From contig NC_079879.1 in assembly GCF_029227915.1 (NCBI RefSeq), forward strand, positions 2,046,001 through 2,110,000: a DNA stretch of 64,000 nucleotides, given 5' to 3'. The number at the start of each line of letters is the position of its first letter. Position 1 is the first letter of the stretch. Below, piece by piece: positions 53,303-64,000 of this stretch. The notes below the pieces were generated by a model. The model ran no database searches. It was not told the origin of the DNA and worked only from the letters and a program-made list of their open reading frames with translations. The DNA comes from Hydractinia symbiolongicarpus (lineage: Eukaryota > Cnidaria > Hydrozoa > Anthoathecata > Hydractiniidae). Made by a program: the position numbers and the translations under genes.

Positions 53303-56285
53303 CATGATTGCTGGAACTCAGCGATTACACTGGCCGCTGTGGGAGCGCTTAAATGAAGAATTTAGATAAATATGTCATTTTGTACTGTGGGACCAATCCT
53401 AGCCGTTAACGCGCGCTGAGAAAACATAGACAGCTTCCAAAACCACATTTCATTGATTTTCTAACGGTATAACTCCGTTTCAGTTACAACGGTTGCGTCA
53501 CATATTCGTACCAACATGTATTTAGCGATATTTTTCTGATATTACTAGGTTGCATCGCTTTTAACAGTGAAGCCATTGACTGTGGGACTTAATTGCACTG
53601 ATTTTGGACTTTGACCTTATAAATGTGATAAATGAGACAATTGGACGCCAAGAAATAACATTCTTCTTAATGTGACATGATTGCTGGAATTCAGCGATTG
53701 CACTGGGCGCTGTGATAGCGCTTCATTTAAAAATCTAGATAAATAAGTCATTTTGACATGTGGGACCAATTCTAGCCGCTGGCGCTCGTTGAGGAAATAG
53801 AGACATTTTCAAAAACTACATTTTATTGATTTTCTAACGGTATAAGTCCGTTTCAGTTACAACGGTTGAGTCACATATTTGTACCAACATGTATTTAGCG
53901 ATATTTTTCTGATATTACTAGGTTGCATCGCTTTTAACAGTGAAACGATCGACTGTGGGTCTTAATTCAACTGATTTTGGACTTTGACCTTATAAATATT
54001 ATAAATGAGGCAATTGGACTCCAAGAAAAGCATTCTTCTTAATTTGACATGATTGCTGGAACTCAGCGATTACACTAGCCGCTGCGGTAGCGCTTTAATG
54101 AAGAATTTAGATAAATATGTCATTTTGTACTATAGGACCAATCCTAGCCGTTAACGCGCGCTGAGAAAACATAGACAGTTTCCAAAACTACATTTCATTG
54201 ATTTTCTAACGGTATAAGTCCGTTTCAGTTACAACGGTTGCGTCACATATTCCAACCAACATGTATTCAGCGATATTTTTCTGATATTACTAGGTTGCAT
54301 CGCTTTTAACAGTGAAGCCATTGACTGTGGGACTTAATTGCACTGATTTTGGACTTTGACCTTATAAATGTGATAAATGAGACAATTGGACGCCAAGAAA
54401 TAACATTCTTCTTAATGTGACATGATTGCTGGAATTCAGCGATTGCACTGGGCGCTGTGATAGCGCTTCATTTAAAAATTTAGATAAATAAGTCATTTTG
54501 AAATGTGGGACCAATCCTAGCCGCTAGCGCTCGTTGAAGAAATAGAGACATTTTCAAAAACTACATTTTATTGATTTTCTAACGGTATAAGTCCGTTTCA
54601 GTTACAACGGTTGCGTCACATATTTGTACCAACATGTATTTAGCGATATTTTTCTGATATTACTAGGTTGCATCGCTTTTAACAGTGAAACGATTGACTG
54701 TGGGACTTAATTGCACTGATTTTGGACTTTGACCTTATAAATGTGATAAATAAGCCAATTTGACGCCAAGAAATAACATTCTTCTTAATGTGACATGATT
54801 GCTGGAATTCAGCGATTGCACTGGGCGCTGTGATAGCGCTTCATTTAAAAATCTAGATAAATAAGTCATTTTGAAATGTGGGACCAATCCTAGCCGCTAG
54901 CGCTCGTTGAAGAAATAGAGACATTTTCAAAAACTACATTTCATTGACTTTCTAACATGATCAGTCGGCTTGAGTTACAACGGTTGCGTCAGATATTCGT
55001 ACCAACATGTATTTAGCGATATTTTTCTGATATTACTAGGTTGCATCGCTTTTAACAGTGACACGATTGACTGTGGGACTAAATTAAACTGATTTTGGAC
55101 TTTGACCTTATAAATATTATGAATGAGGCAATTGGACTCCAAGAAATAGCATTCTTCTTAATTTGACATGATTGCTGGAACTCAGCGATTACACTGGGCG
55201 CTGTGGTAGCGCTTTAATGAAAAATTTAGATAAATAAATCAGTTATTACTGTGGGACCAATTCTAGCCTTTAACGCTCGCGGAGAAAACTGAGACAGTTT
55301 CAAAAACTACATTTCATTGTATTTCTAACAGTATCAGTCCGCTTCAGTTACAACGGTTGCGTCACATATTCGTACCAACATGTGTTTAGCGATTTTTTTC
55401 TGATATTACTAGGTTGCATCGCTTTTAACAGTGAAACGATTGACTGTGGGACTTAATTGCACTGATTTTGGACTTTGACCTTATAAATGAGATAAATGAG
55501 CCAATTTGACTCCAAGAAACAACATTCTTCTTAATCTGACATGATTGCTGGAACTCCTCGATTACACTGGCCGCTGTGGTATCGCGTTATTTAAAAATTT
55601 AGATTAGTATGTCATTTTGTACTATGGGACCAATTGTAGCCCTTAGCACGCGCTGAAAAAGTAGAGACAGTTTCAAAAACTACATTTCATTGACTTTCTA
55701 ACAGTATCAGTCGACTTGAGTTACAATGGTTGCGTCACATATTCGTACCAACATGTATTTAGTGATATTTTTCTGATATTACTAGGTTGCATCGCTTTTA
55801 ACAGGGAAACGATCGACTGTGGGACTTAATTGCACTGATTTTGGACTTTGACCTTATAAATGTGATAAATGAGCCAATTTGACTCCAAGAAACAACATTC
55901 CTCTTAATCTGACATGATTGCTGGAACTCAGCGATTTCACAGGGTGCTGTGGTAGCGCGTTATTTAAACATTTAGATTAGTATGTCATTTTGTACTCTGG
56001 GTCCAATCGTAGCCCTTAGCACGCGCTGAAAAAGTAGAGACAGTTTCAAAAACTACATTTAATTGACTTTCTAACAGTATCAGTCTGCTTGAGTTACAAC
56101 AGTTGCGTCACATATTCGTACAAACATGTTTTTAGTGATATTTTTCTATTATTACTAGGTTGCATCGCTTTTAACAGTGAAACGATCGACTGTGGGACTT
56201 AATTGAACTGATTTTGGACTTTGACCTTATAAATATTATAAATGAGGCAATTGGACTCCAAGAAATAGCATTCTTCTTAATTTGA
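53303..56285 (+). repeat. Octamer higher-order repeat, copy 2 (2,983 bp)
   Basis: It has the same monomer order as copy 1, with starts at 53303, 53676, 54048, 54421, 54794, 55167, 55540 and 55913. Each marker is 2,983 bp from its copy 1 partner (GGGAGCGCTT at 50358 and 53341; ACACGATTGACTG at 52078 and 55061; CTCCTCGATT at 52571 and 55554). A third B monomer follows at 56286 but with different variants (AAAAATGTCATT, GTTACCGCGCG), so the exact repeat stops there. Confidence 0.93.
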
Positions 56286-59265
56286 CATGATTGCTGGAAC
56301 TCAGCGATTACACTGGCCGCTGTGGGAGCGCTTAAATGAAGAATTTAGATAAAAATGTCATTTTGTACTGTGGGACCAATCCTAGCCGTTACCGCGCGCT
56401 GAGAAAACATAGACAGCTTCCAAAACCACATTTCATTGATTTTCTAACGGTATAAGTCCCTTTCAGTTACAACGGTTGCGTCACATATTCGTACCAACAT
56501 GTATTTAGCGATATTTTTCTGATATTACTAGGTTGCATCGCTTCTAACAATGAAGCGATTGACTGTGGGACTTAATTTCACTGATTTTGGACTTTGACCT
56601 TATAAATGTGATAAATGAGACAATTGGACGCCAAGAAATAACATTCTTCTTAATGTGACATGATTGCTGGAATTCAGCGGTTGCACTTGGCGCTGTGATA
56701 GCGCTTCATTTAAAAATTTAGATAAACAAGTCATTGTGAAATGTGGGACCAATCCTAGCCGCTAGCGCTCGTTGAAGAAATAGAGACATTTTCAAAAACT
56801 ACATTTTATTGATTTTCTAACGGTATAATTCCGTTTCAGTTACAACGGTTGCGTCACATATTTGTACCAACATGTATTTAGCGATATTTTTCTGATATTA
56901 CTAGGTTGCATCGCTTTTAACAGTGAAACGATTGACTGTGGGACTTAATTGCACTGATTTTGGACTTTGACCTTATAAATGTGATAAATAAGCCAATTTG
57001 ACGCCAAGAAATAACATTCTTCTTAATGTGACATGATGGCTGGAATTCAGCGATTGCACTGGGCGCTGTGATAGCGCTTCATTTAAAAATCTAGATAAAT
57101 AAGTCATTTTGACATGTGGGACCAATCCTAGCCGCTGGAGCTCGTTGAGGAAATAGAGACATTTTCAAAAACTACATTTTATTGATTTTCTAACGGTATA
57201 AGTCCGTTTCAGTTACAACGGTTGAGTCACATATTTGTACCAACATGTATTTAGCGATATTTTTCTGATATTACTAGGTTGCATCGCTTTTAACAGTGAA
57301 ACGATCGACTGTGGGTCTTAATTGAACTGATTTTGGACTTTGACCTTATAAATATTATAAATGAGGCAATTGGACTCCAAGAAAAAGCATTCTTCTTAAT
57401 TTGACATGATTGCTGGAACTCAGCGATTACACTAGCCGCTGCAGTAGCGCTTTAATGAAGAATTTAGATAAATATGTCATTTTGTACTATAGGACCAATC
57501 CTAGCCGTTAACGCGCGCTGAGAAAACATAGACAGTTTCCAAAACTACATTTCATTGATTTTATAACGGTATAAGTCCGTTTCAGTTACAACGGTAGCGT
57601 CACATATTCGTACCAACATGTATTCAGCGATATTTTTCTGATATTACTAGGTTGCATCGCTTTTAACAGTGAAGCCATTGACTGTGGGACTTAATTGCAC
57701 TGATTTTGGACTTTGACCTTATAAATGTGATAAATGAGACAATTGGACGCCAAGAAATAACATTCTTCTTAATGTGACATGATTGCTGGAATTCAGCGAT
57801 TGCACTGGGCGCTGTGATAGCGCTTCATTTAAAAATCTAGATAAATAAGTCATTTTGACATGTGGGACCAATCGTAGCCGCTGGAGCTCGTTGAGGAAAT
57901 AGAGATATTTTCAAAAACTACATTTTATTGATTTTCTAACGGTATAAGTCCGTTTCAGTTACAACGGTTGAGTCACATATTTGTACCAACATGTATTTAG
58001 CGATATTTTTCTGATATTACTAGGTTGCATCGCTTTTAACAGTGAAACGATCGACTGTGGGTCTTAATTGAACTGATTTTGGACTTTGACCTTATAAATA
58101 TTATAAATGAGGCAATTGGACTCCAAGAAAAAGCATTCTTCTTAATTTGACATGATTGCTGGAACTCAGCGATTACACTAGCCGCTGCGGTAGCGCTTTA
58201 ATGAAGAATTTAGATAAATATGTCATTTTGTACTATAGGACCAATCCTAGCCGTTAACGCGCGCTGAGAAAACATAGACAGTTTCCAAAACTACATTTCA
58301 TTGATTTTCAAACGGTATAAGTCCGTTTCAGTTACAACGGTAGCGTCACATATTCGTACCAACATGTATTCAGCGATATTTTTCTGATATTACTAGCATC
58401 GCTTTTAACAGTGAAGCCATTGACTGTGGGACTTAATTGCACTGATTTTGGACTTTGACCTTATAAATGTGATAAATGAGACAATTGGACGCCAAGAAAT
58501 AACATTCTTCTTAATGTGACATGATTGCTGGAATTCAGCGATTGCACTGGGCGCTGTGATAGCGCTTCATTTAAAAATTTAGATAAATAAGTCATTTTGA
58601 AATGTGGGACCAATCCTAGCCGCTAGCGCTCGTTGAAGAAATAGAGACATTTTCAAAAACTACATTTTATTGATTTTCTAACGGTATAAGTCCGTTTCAG
58701 TTACAACGGTTGCGTCACATATTTTTACCAACATGTATTTAGCGATATTTTTCTGATATTACTAGGTTGCATCGCTTTTAACAGTGAAACGATCGACTGT
58801 GGGTCTTAATTGAACTGATTTTGGACTTTGACCTTATAAATATTATAAATGAGGCAATTGGACTCCAAGAAAAAGCATTCTTCTTAATTTGACATGATTG
58901 CTGGAACTCAGCGATTACACTAGCCGCTGCGGTATCGCTTTAATGAAGAATTTAGATAAATATGTCATTTTGTACTATAGGACCAATCCTAGCCGTTAAC
59001 GCGCGCTGAGAAAACATAGACAGTTTCCAAAACTACATTTCATTGATTTTCTAACGGTATAAGTCCGTTTCAGTTACAACGGTAGCGTCACATATTCGTA
59101 CCAACATGTATTCAGCGATATTTTTCTGATATTACTAGGTTGCATCGCTTTTAACAGTGAAGCCATTGACTGTGGGACTTAATTGCACTGATTTTGGAAT
59201 TTGACCTTATAAATGTGATAAATGAGACAATTGGACGCCAAGAAATAACATTCTTCTTAATGTGA
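56286..59265 (+). repeat. Satellite block B A A B A B A B, related to 3.7-8.2 kb
   Basis: Monomers start at 56286, 56659, 57032, 57405, 57778, 58151, 58520 and 58893. The first part matches 3733-5224 at an offset of 52,553 bp (AAGTCCCTTTCAG at 3901 and 56454; AAACAAGTCATTG at 4171 and 56724). The rest alternates A and B with AGCCGCTGC heads like those at 4852-8208. A 4 bp deletion (TACTAGCATCGC for TACTAGGTTGCATCGC) lies near 58397. Confidence 0.85.
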
Positions 59266-62200
59266 CATGATTGCTGGAATTCAGCGATTGCACTGGGCGC
59301 TGTGATAGCGCTTCATTTAAAAATTTAGATAAATAAGTCATTTTGTACTATAGGACCAATCCTAGCCGTTAACGCGCGCTGAGAAAATATAGACAGTTTC
59401 CAAAACTACATGTCATTGATTTTCTAACGGTATAAGTCCGTTTCAGTTACAACGGTTGCGTCACATATTCCAACGAACATGTATTTAGCGATATTTTTCT
59501 GATATTACTAGGTTGCATTGCTTTTAACAGTGAAACGATTGACTGTGGTACTTAAGTAAACTGATTTTGGACTGTGACCTTATAAATGTGATAAATGAGC
59601 CACTTGGACTACAAGAAATAACATTCTTCTTAATTTGACATGATTGCTGGATCTCAGTGATTACACTGGGCGCTGCGGTAGCGCTTTAATGAAAAATTTA
59701 GATAAATAAATCAGTTATTACTGTGGGACCAATTCTAGCCTTTAACGCGCGCTGAGAAAACTGAGACAGTTTCAAAAACTACATTTCCTTGTATTTCTAA
59801 CAGTATCAGTCCGCTTCAGTTACAACGGTTGCGTCACATATTCGTACCAACATGTATTTAGCGATTTTTTTCTGATGTTACTAGGTTGCATCGCTTTTAA
59901 CAGTGAAACGATTGACTGTGGGACTTAATTGCACTGATTTTGGACTTTGACCTTATAAATGAGATAAATGAGCCAATTTGACTCCAAGAAACAACATTCT
60001 TCTTAATCTGACATGATTGCTGGAACTCAGTGATTACACTGGCCGCTGTGGTATCGCATTATTTAAAAATTTAGATTAGTATGTCATTTTGTACTGTGGG
60101 ACCAATCGTAGCCCTTAGCACGCGCTGAAAAAGTAGAGACAGTTTCAAAAACTACATTTAATTGACTTTCTAACAGTATCAGTCTGCTTGAGTTACAACA
60201 GTTGCGTCACATATTCGTACCAACATGTTTTTAGTGATATTTTTCTGATATTATTAGGTTGCATCGCTTTTAACAGTGAAACGATCGACTGTGGGACTTA
60301 ATTAAACTGATTTTGGACTTTGACCTTATAAATATTATAAATGAGGCAATTGGACTCCAAGAAATAGCATTCTTCTTAATTTGACATGATTGCTGGAACT
60401 CAGCGATTACACTGGCCGCTGTGGGAGCGCTTCATTTAAAAATCTACATAAATAAGTCATTTTGAAATGTGGGACCAATCCTAGCCGCTAGCGCTTGTTG
60501 AAGAAATAGAGACATTTTCAAAAACTACATTTTATTGATTTTCTAACGGTATAAGTCCGTTTCAGTTACAACGGTTGCGTCACATATTTGTACCAACATG
60601 TATTTAGCGATATTTTCTGATATTACTAGGTTGTATCGCTTTTAACAGTGAAACGATTGACTGTGGGACTTAATTGCACTGATTTTGGACTTTGACCTTA
60701 TAAATGTGATAAATAAGCCAATTTGACGCCAAGAAATAACATTCTTCCTAATGTGACATGATTGCTGGAATTCAGCGATTGCACTGGGCGCTGTGATAGC
60801 GCTTCATTTAAAAATCTACATAAATAAGTCATTTTGAAATGTGGGACCAATCCTAGCCGCTAGCGCTCGTTAAAGAAATAGAGACATTTTCAAAAACTAC
60901 ATGTCATTGATTTTGTAACGGTATAAGTCCGTTTCAGTTACAACGGTTGCGTCACATATTCGTACCAACATGTATTTAGTGATATTTTTCTGATATTACT
61001 AGGTTGCATCGCTTATAACAGTGAAACGATCGACTGTGGGACTTAATTGAACTGATTTTGGACTTTGACCTTATAAATACTATAAATGAGGCAATTGGAC
61101 TCCAAGAAAAAGCATTCTTCTTAATTTGACATGATTGCTGGAACTAAGCGATTACACTAGCCGCTATGGTAGCGCTTTAATAAAGAATTTAGATAAATAT
61201 GTCATTTTGTACTATAGGACCAATCCTAGCCGTTAACGCGCGCTGAGAAAACATAGACAGTTTCCAAAACTACATGTCATTGATTTTCGAACGGTATAAG
61301 TCCGTTTCAGTTACATCAGTTGTGTCACATATTCGAACCAACATGTATTTAGCGATATTTTTCTGATATTACTAGGTTGCATCGATTTTAACAGTGAAAC
61401 GATTGACTGTGGGACTTAATTAAACCGATTTTGGACTGTGACCTTATAAATGTGATGAATGAGCCACTTGGACTACAAGAAATAACATTCTTCTTAATTT
61501 GACATGATTGCTGGATCTCAGTGATTACAATGGGCGCTGTGGTAGCGCTTTAATGAAAAATTTAGATAAATAAAGCAGTTGTTACTGTGGGACCAATTCT
61601 AGCCTTTAACGCGCGCTGAGAAAACTGAGACAGTTTCAAAAACTACATTTCATTGACTTTCTAACAGTATCAGTCGGCTTGAGTTACAACGGTTGCGTCA
61701 CATATTCGTACCAACATGTATTTAGCAATATTTTTCTGATATTACTAGGTTGCATCGCTTTTAACAGTGAAACGATTGACTGTGGGACTTAATTGCACTG
61801 ATTTTGGACTTTGACCTTATAAATGTAATAAATGAGCCAATTTGACTCCAAGAAACAACATTCTTTTTAATCTGACATGATTGCTGGAACTCAGCGATTT
61901 CACTGGCCGCTGTGGTATCGCGTTATTTAAAAATTTAGATTAGTATGTCATTTTGTACTGTGGGACAAATTGTAGCCCTTAGCACGCGCTAAAAAAGTAG
62001 AGACAGTTTCAAAAACTACATTTCATTGACTTTCTAACAGTATCAGTCGGCTTGAGTTAAAATGGTTGCGTCACATATTCGTACCAACATGTATTTAGTG
62101 ATATTTTTCTGATATTACTAGGTTGCAACGCTTTTAACAGGGAAACGATCGACTGTGGGACTTAATTGAACTGATTTTGGACTTTGACCTTATAAATATT

Positions 62201-64000
62201 ATAAATGAGGCAATTGGACTCCAAGAAATAGCATTCTTCTTAATTTGACATGATTGCTGGAACTCAGCGATTACACTGGCCGCTGTGGTATCGCTTTAAT
62301 GAAGAATTTAGATAAATATGTCATTTCGTACTGTGGGACCAATCCTAGCCGTTAACGCGCGCTGAGAAAACATAGACAGCTTCCAAAACCACATTTCATT
62401 GATATTCTAACGGTATAAGTCCGTTTCAGTTACAACGGTTGCGTCACATATTCGTACCAACATGTATTTAGCGATATTTTTCTGATATTACTAGGTTGCA
62501 TCGCTTTTAACAATGAACGATTGACTGTGGGACTTAATTTCACTGATTTTGGACTTTGACCTTATAAATGTGATAAATGAGCCAATTTGACTCCAAGAAT
62601 CAACATTCTTCTTAATCTGACATGATTGCTGGAACTCAGCGATTTCACAGAGTCTGTGGTAGCGCGTTATTTAAAAATTTAGATTAGTATGTCATTTTGC
62701 ACTGTGGGACCAATTGTAGCCCTTAGCACGCGCTGAAAAAGTAGAGACAGTTTCAAAAAGTACATTTCATTGACTCTCTAACAGTATCAGTCGGCTTGAG
62801 TTACAACGGTTGCGTCACATATTCGTACCAACATGTATTTAGTGATATTTTTCTGATATTACTAGGCTGCATCGCTTTTAACAGGGAAACGATCGACTGT
62901 GGGACTTAATTGAACTGATTTTGGACTTTGACCTTATAAATATTATAAATGAGGCAATTGGACTCCAAGAAATAGCATTCTTCTTAATTTGACATGATTG
63001 CTGGAACTCAGCGATTACACTGGCCGCTGTGGTAGCGCTTTAATGAAGAATTTAGATAAATATGTCATTTTGTACTGTGGGACCAATCCTAGCCGTTAAC
63101 GCGCGCTGAGAAAACATAGACAGCTTCCAAAACCACATTTCATTGATATTCTAACGGTATAAGTCCGTTTTAGATACAACGGTTGCGTCACATATTCGTA
63201 CCAACATGTATTTAGCGATATTTTTCTGATATTAGTAGGTTGCATCGCTTTTAACAATGAAGCGATTGACTGTGGGACTTAATTTCACTGATTTTGGACT
63301 TTGACCTTATAAATGTGATAAATGAGGAAATTGGACTCCAAGAAATAACATTCTTCTTATTGTGACATGATTGCTGGAATTCAGCAATTGCACTGGGCGG
63401 TGTGATAGCGCTTCATTTAAAAATTCAGATAAATAAGTCATTTTGAAATGTGGGACCAATCCTAGCCGCTAGCGCTCGTTGAAGAAATAGAGACATTTTC
63501 AAGAACTACATTTCATTGATTTTCTAACGGTATAAGTCCGTTTCAGTTAAAACGGTTGCGTCACATATTTGTACCAACATGTATTTAGCGATATTTTTCT
63601 GATATTACTAGGTTGCATCGCTTTTAACAGTGAAACGATTGACTGTGGGACTTAATTGCACTGATTTTGGACTTTGACCTTATAAATGTGATAAATGAGC
63701 CAATTTGACTCCAAGAAACAACATTCTTCTTAATCTGACATGATTGCTGGAACTCAGCGATTTCACAGGGTGCTGTGCTAGCGCGTTATTTAAAACTTTA
63801 GATTAGTATGTCATTTTGTACTGTGGGACCAATTGTAGCCCTTAGCACGCGCTGAAAATGTAGAGACAGTTTCAAAAACTACATTTCATTGACTTTCTAA
63901 CAGTATCAGTCGGCTTGAGTTACAACGGTTGCGTCACATATTCGTACCAACATGTATTTAGTGATATTTTTCTGATATTACTAGGTTGCATCGCTTTCAA
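59266..64000 (+). repeat. Satellite block matching 9.0-13.4 kb, running off the window
   Basis: Monomers start at 59266 (A/B hybrid), 59639 D, 60012 C', 60385 B/A, 60757 A, 61130 B, 61503 D, 61876 C', 62249 B, 62621 C, 62993 B, 63366 A and 63739 C (cut by the window end). From 59337 it matches 9027 onward at an offset of 50,310 bp. It lacks the F monomer found at 10821 and has an extra C-B pair (62621-63365). The counterpart of the MITE-bearing monomer would begin near 64112, just beyond the window. Confidence 0.88.

Larger units (their letters stand above)
1..64000 (+). repeat. Satellite DNA array, ~373 bp monomer, ~170 head-to-tail copies
   Basis: The anchor CATGATTGCTGG recurs at 2, 375, 748, 1121, 1494, 1867, 2241 and so on to 63739, nearly always 373 bp apart (some copies read AATGATTGCTGG). 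All copies run in the same direction. Only the 739 bp insertion at 13482-14220 and two 21 bp internal deletions disturb the register noticeably; other length changes are of 1-4 bp. Monomers differ mainly in the first ~180 bp and last ~50 bp and fall into subfamilies A to F. I see no gene, RNA gene or second satellite family in the array. A length near 373 bp would fit two nucleosomes, which is inference. Centromeric or pericentromeric origin is possible but not shown by the sequence. Confidence 0.98.

Noticed and set aside
1-64000. CRISPR array
   Set aside because: The repeats are ~373 bp, contiguous and without unique spacers. This is a tandem satellite, not short repeats separated by spacers.
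2-64000. rDNA spacer or 5S/tRNA-type tandem array
   Set aside because: I recognise no 5S, tRNA or other Pol III gene box pattern, and no rRNA segment, in any monomer on either strand.

Overview
The window is one long satellite DNA array of a eukaryote, interrupted once by a short transposon-like insertion. I see no protein-coding gene, rRNA or tRNA. The basic unit is about 373 bp, all copies run in the same direction, and anchoring on the motif CATGATTGCTGG counts about 170 consecutive monomers from base 2 to the right edge (the last is cut off at 64000). Because 373 is not a multiple of 3, any reading frame must stay open in all three phases to cross monomers, and none does. The host cannot be named from this sequence. 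A TTAA-targeting, piggyBac-like non-autonomous element points to a eukaryote, most likely an animal. A centromeric or pericentromeric location is plausible for such an array, but that is inference.

Monomers fall into subfamilies by the first ~130 bp after the anchor: A (GAATTCAGCGATTGC), B (GATTACACTGGCCGCTG or GATTACACTAGCCGCTG), C (GATTTCACAGGGTGCTG, with a C' form GATTACACTGGCCGCTG joined to GTATCGCGTTATTT), D (GATCTCAGTGATTACACTG), E (carries GGCCCGAGGGGCC) and F (E-like head, C-like middle). All share a far more constant ~140 bp core, from AGTTACAACGGTTG to CCTTATAAAT.

Layout. 2-1493: AB dimer twice. 1494-4478: mixed order. 4479-8955: ABAA tetramer (1,492 bp) three times. 8956-13481: mixed. 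13482-14220: piggyBac-like MITE in a TTAA site. 14225-15666: mixed. 15667-19023: nine C monomers. 19024-29475: A, B/A, B and C monomers, with a 746 bp dimer three times at 24997-27234. 29476-30965: BC dimer twice. 31339-33576: 1,119 bp trimer twice. 34323-38798: EBC trimer four times. 38799-40663: E-containing hybrids with a 746 bp dimer. 40516-45608: second copy of the 31191-38521 segment, two trimers shorter. 45609-50319: mixed, with two truncated monomers. 50320-56285: 2,983 bp octamer twice. 56286-64000: segments matching 3.7-5.2 kb and 9.0-13.5 kb.

Together this records repeated unequal exchange or segmental duplication by whole monomers (2, 3, 4, 8 units and larger), with exchange points falling in shared stretches. 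The strongest points for follow-up are the link between each monomer's tail and the next monomer's head, the E-type palindromic block confined to about 10 kb, the apparently identical octamers, and the single MITE.
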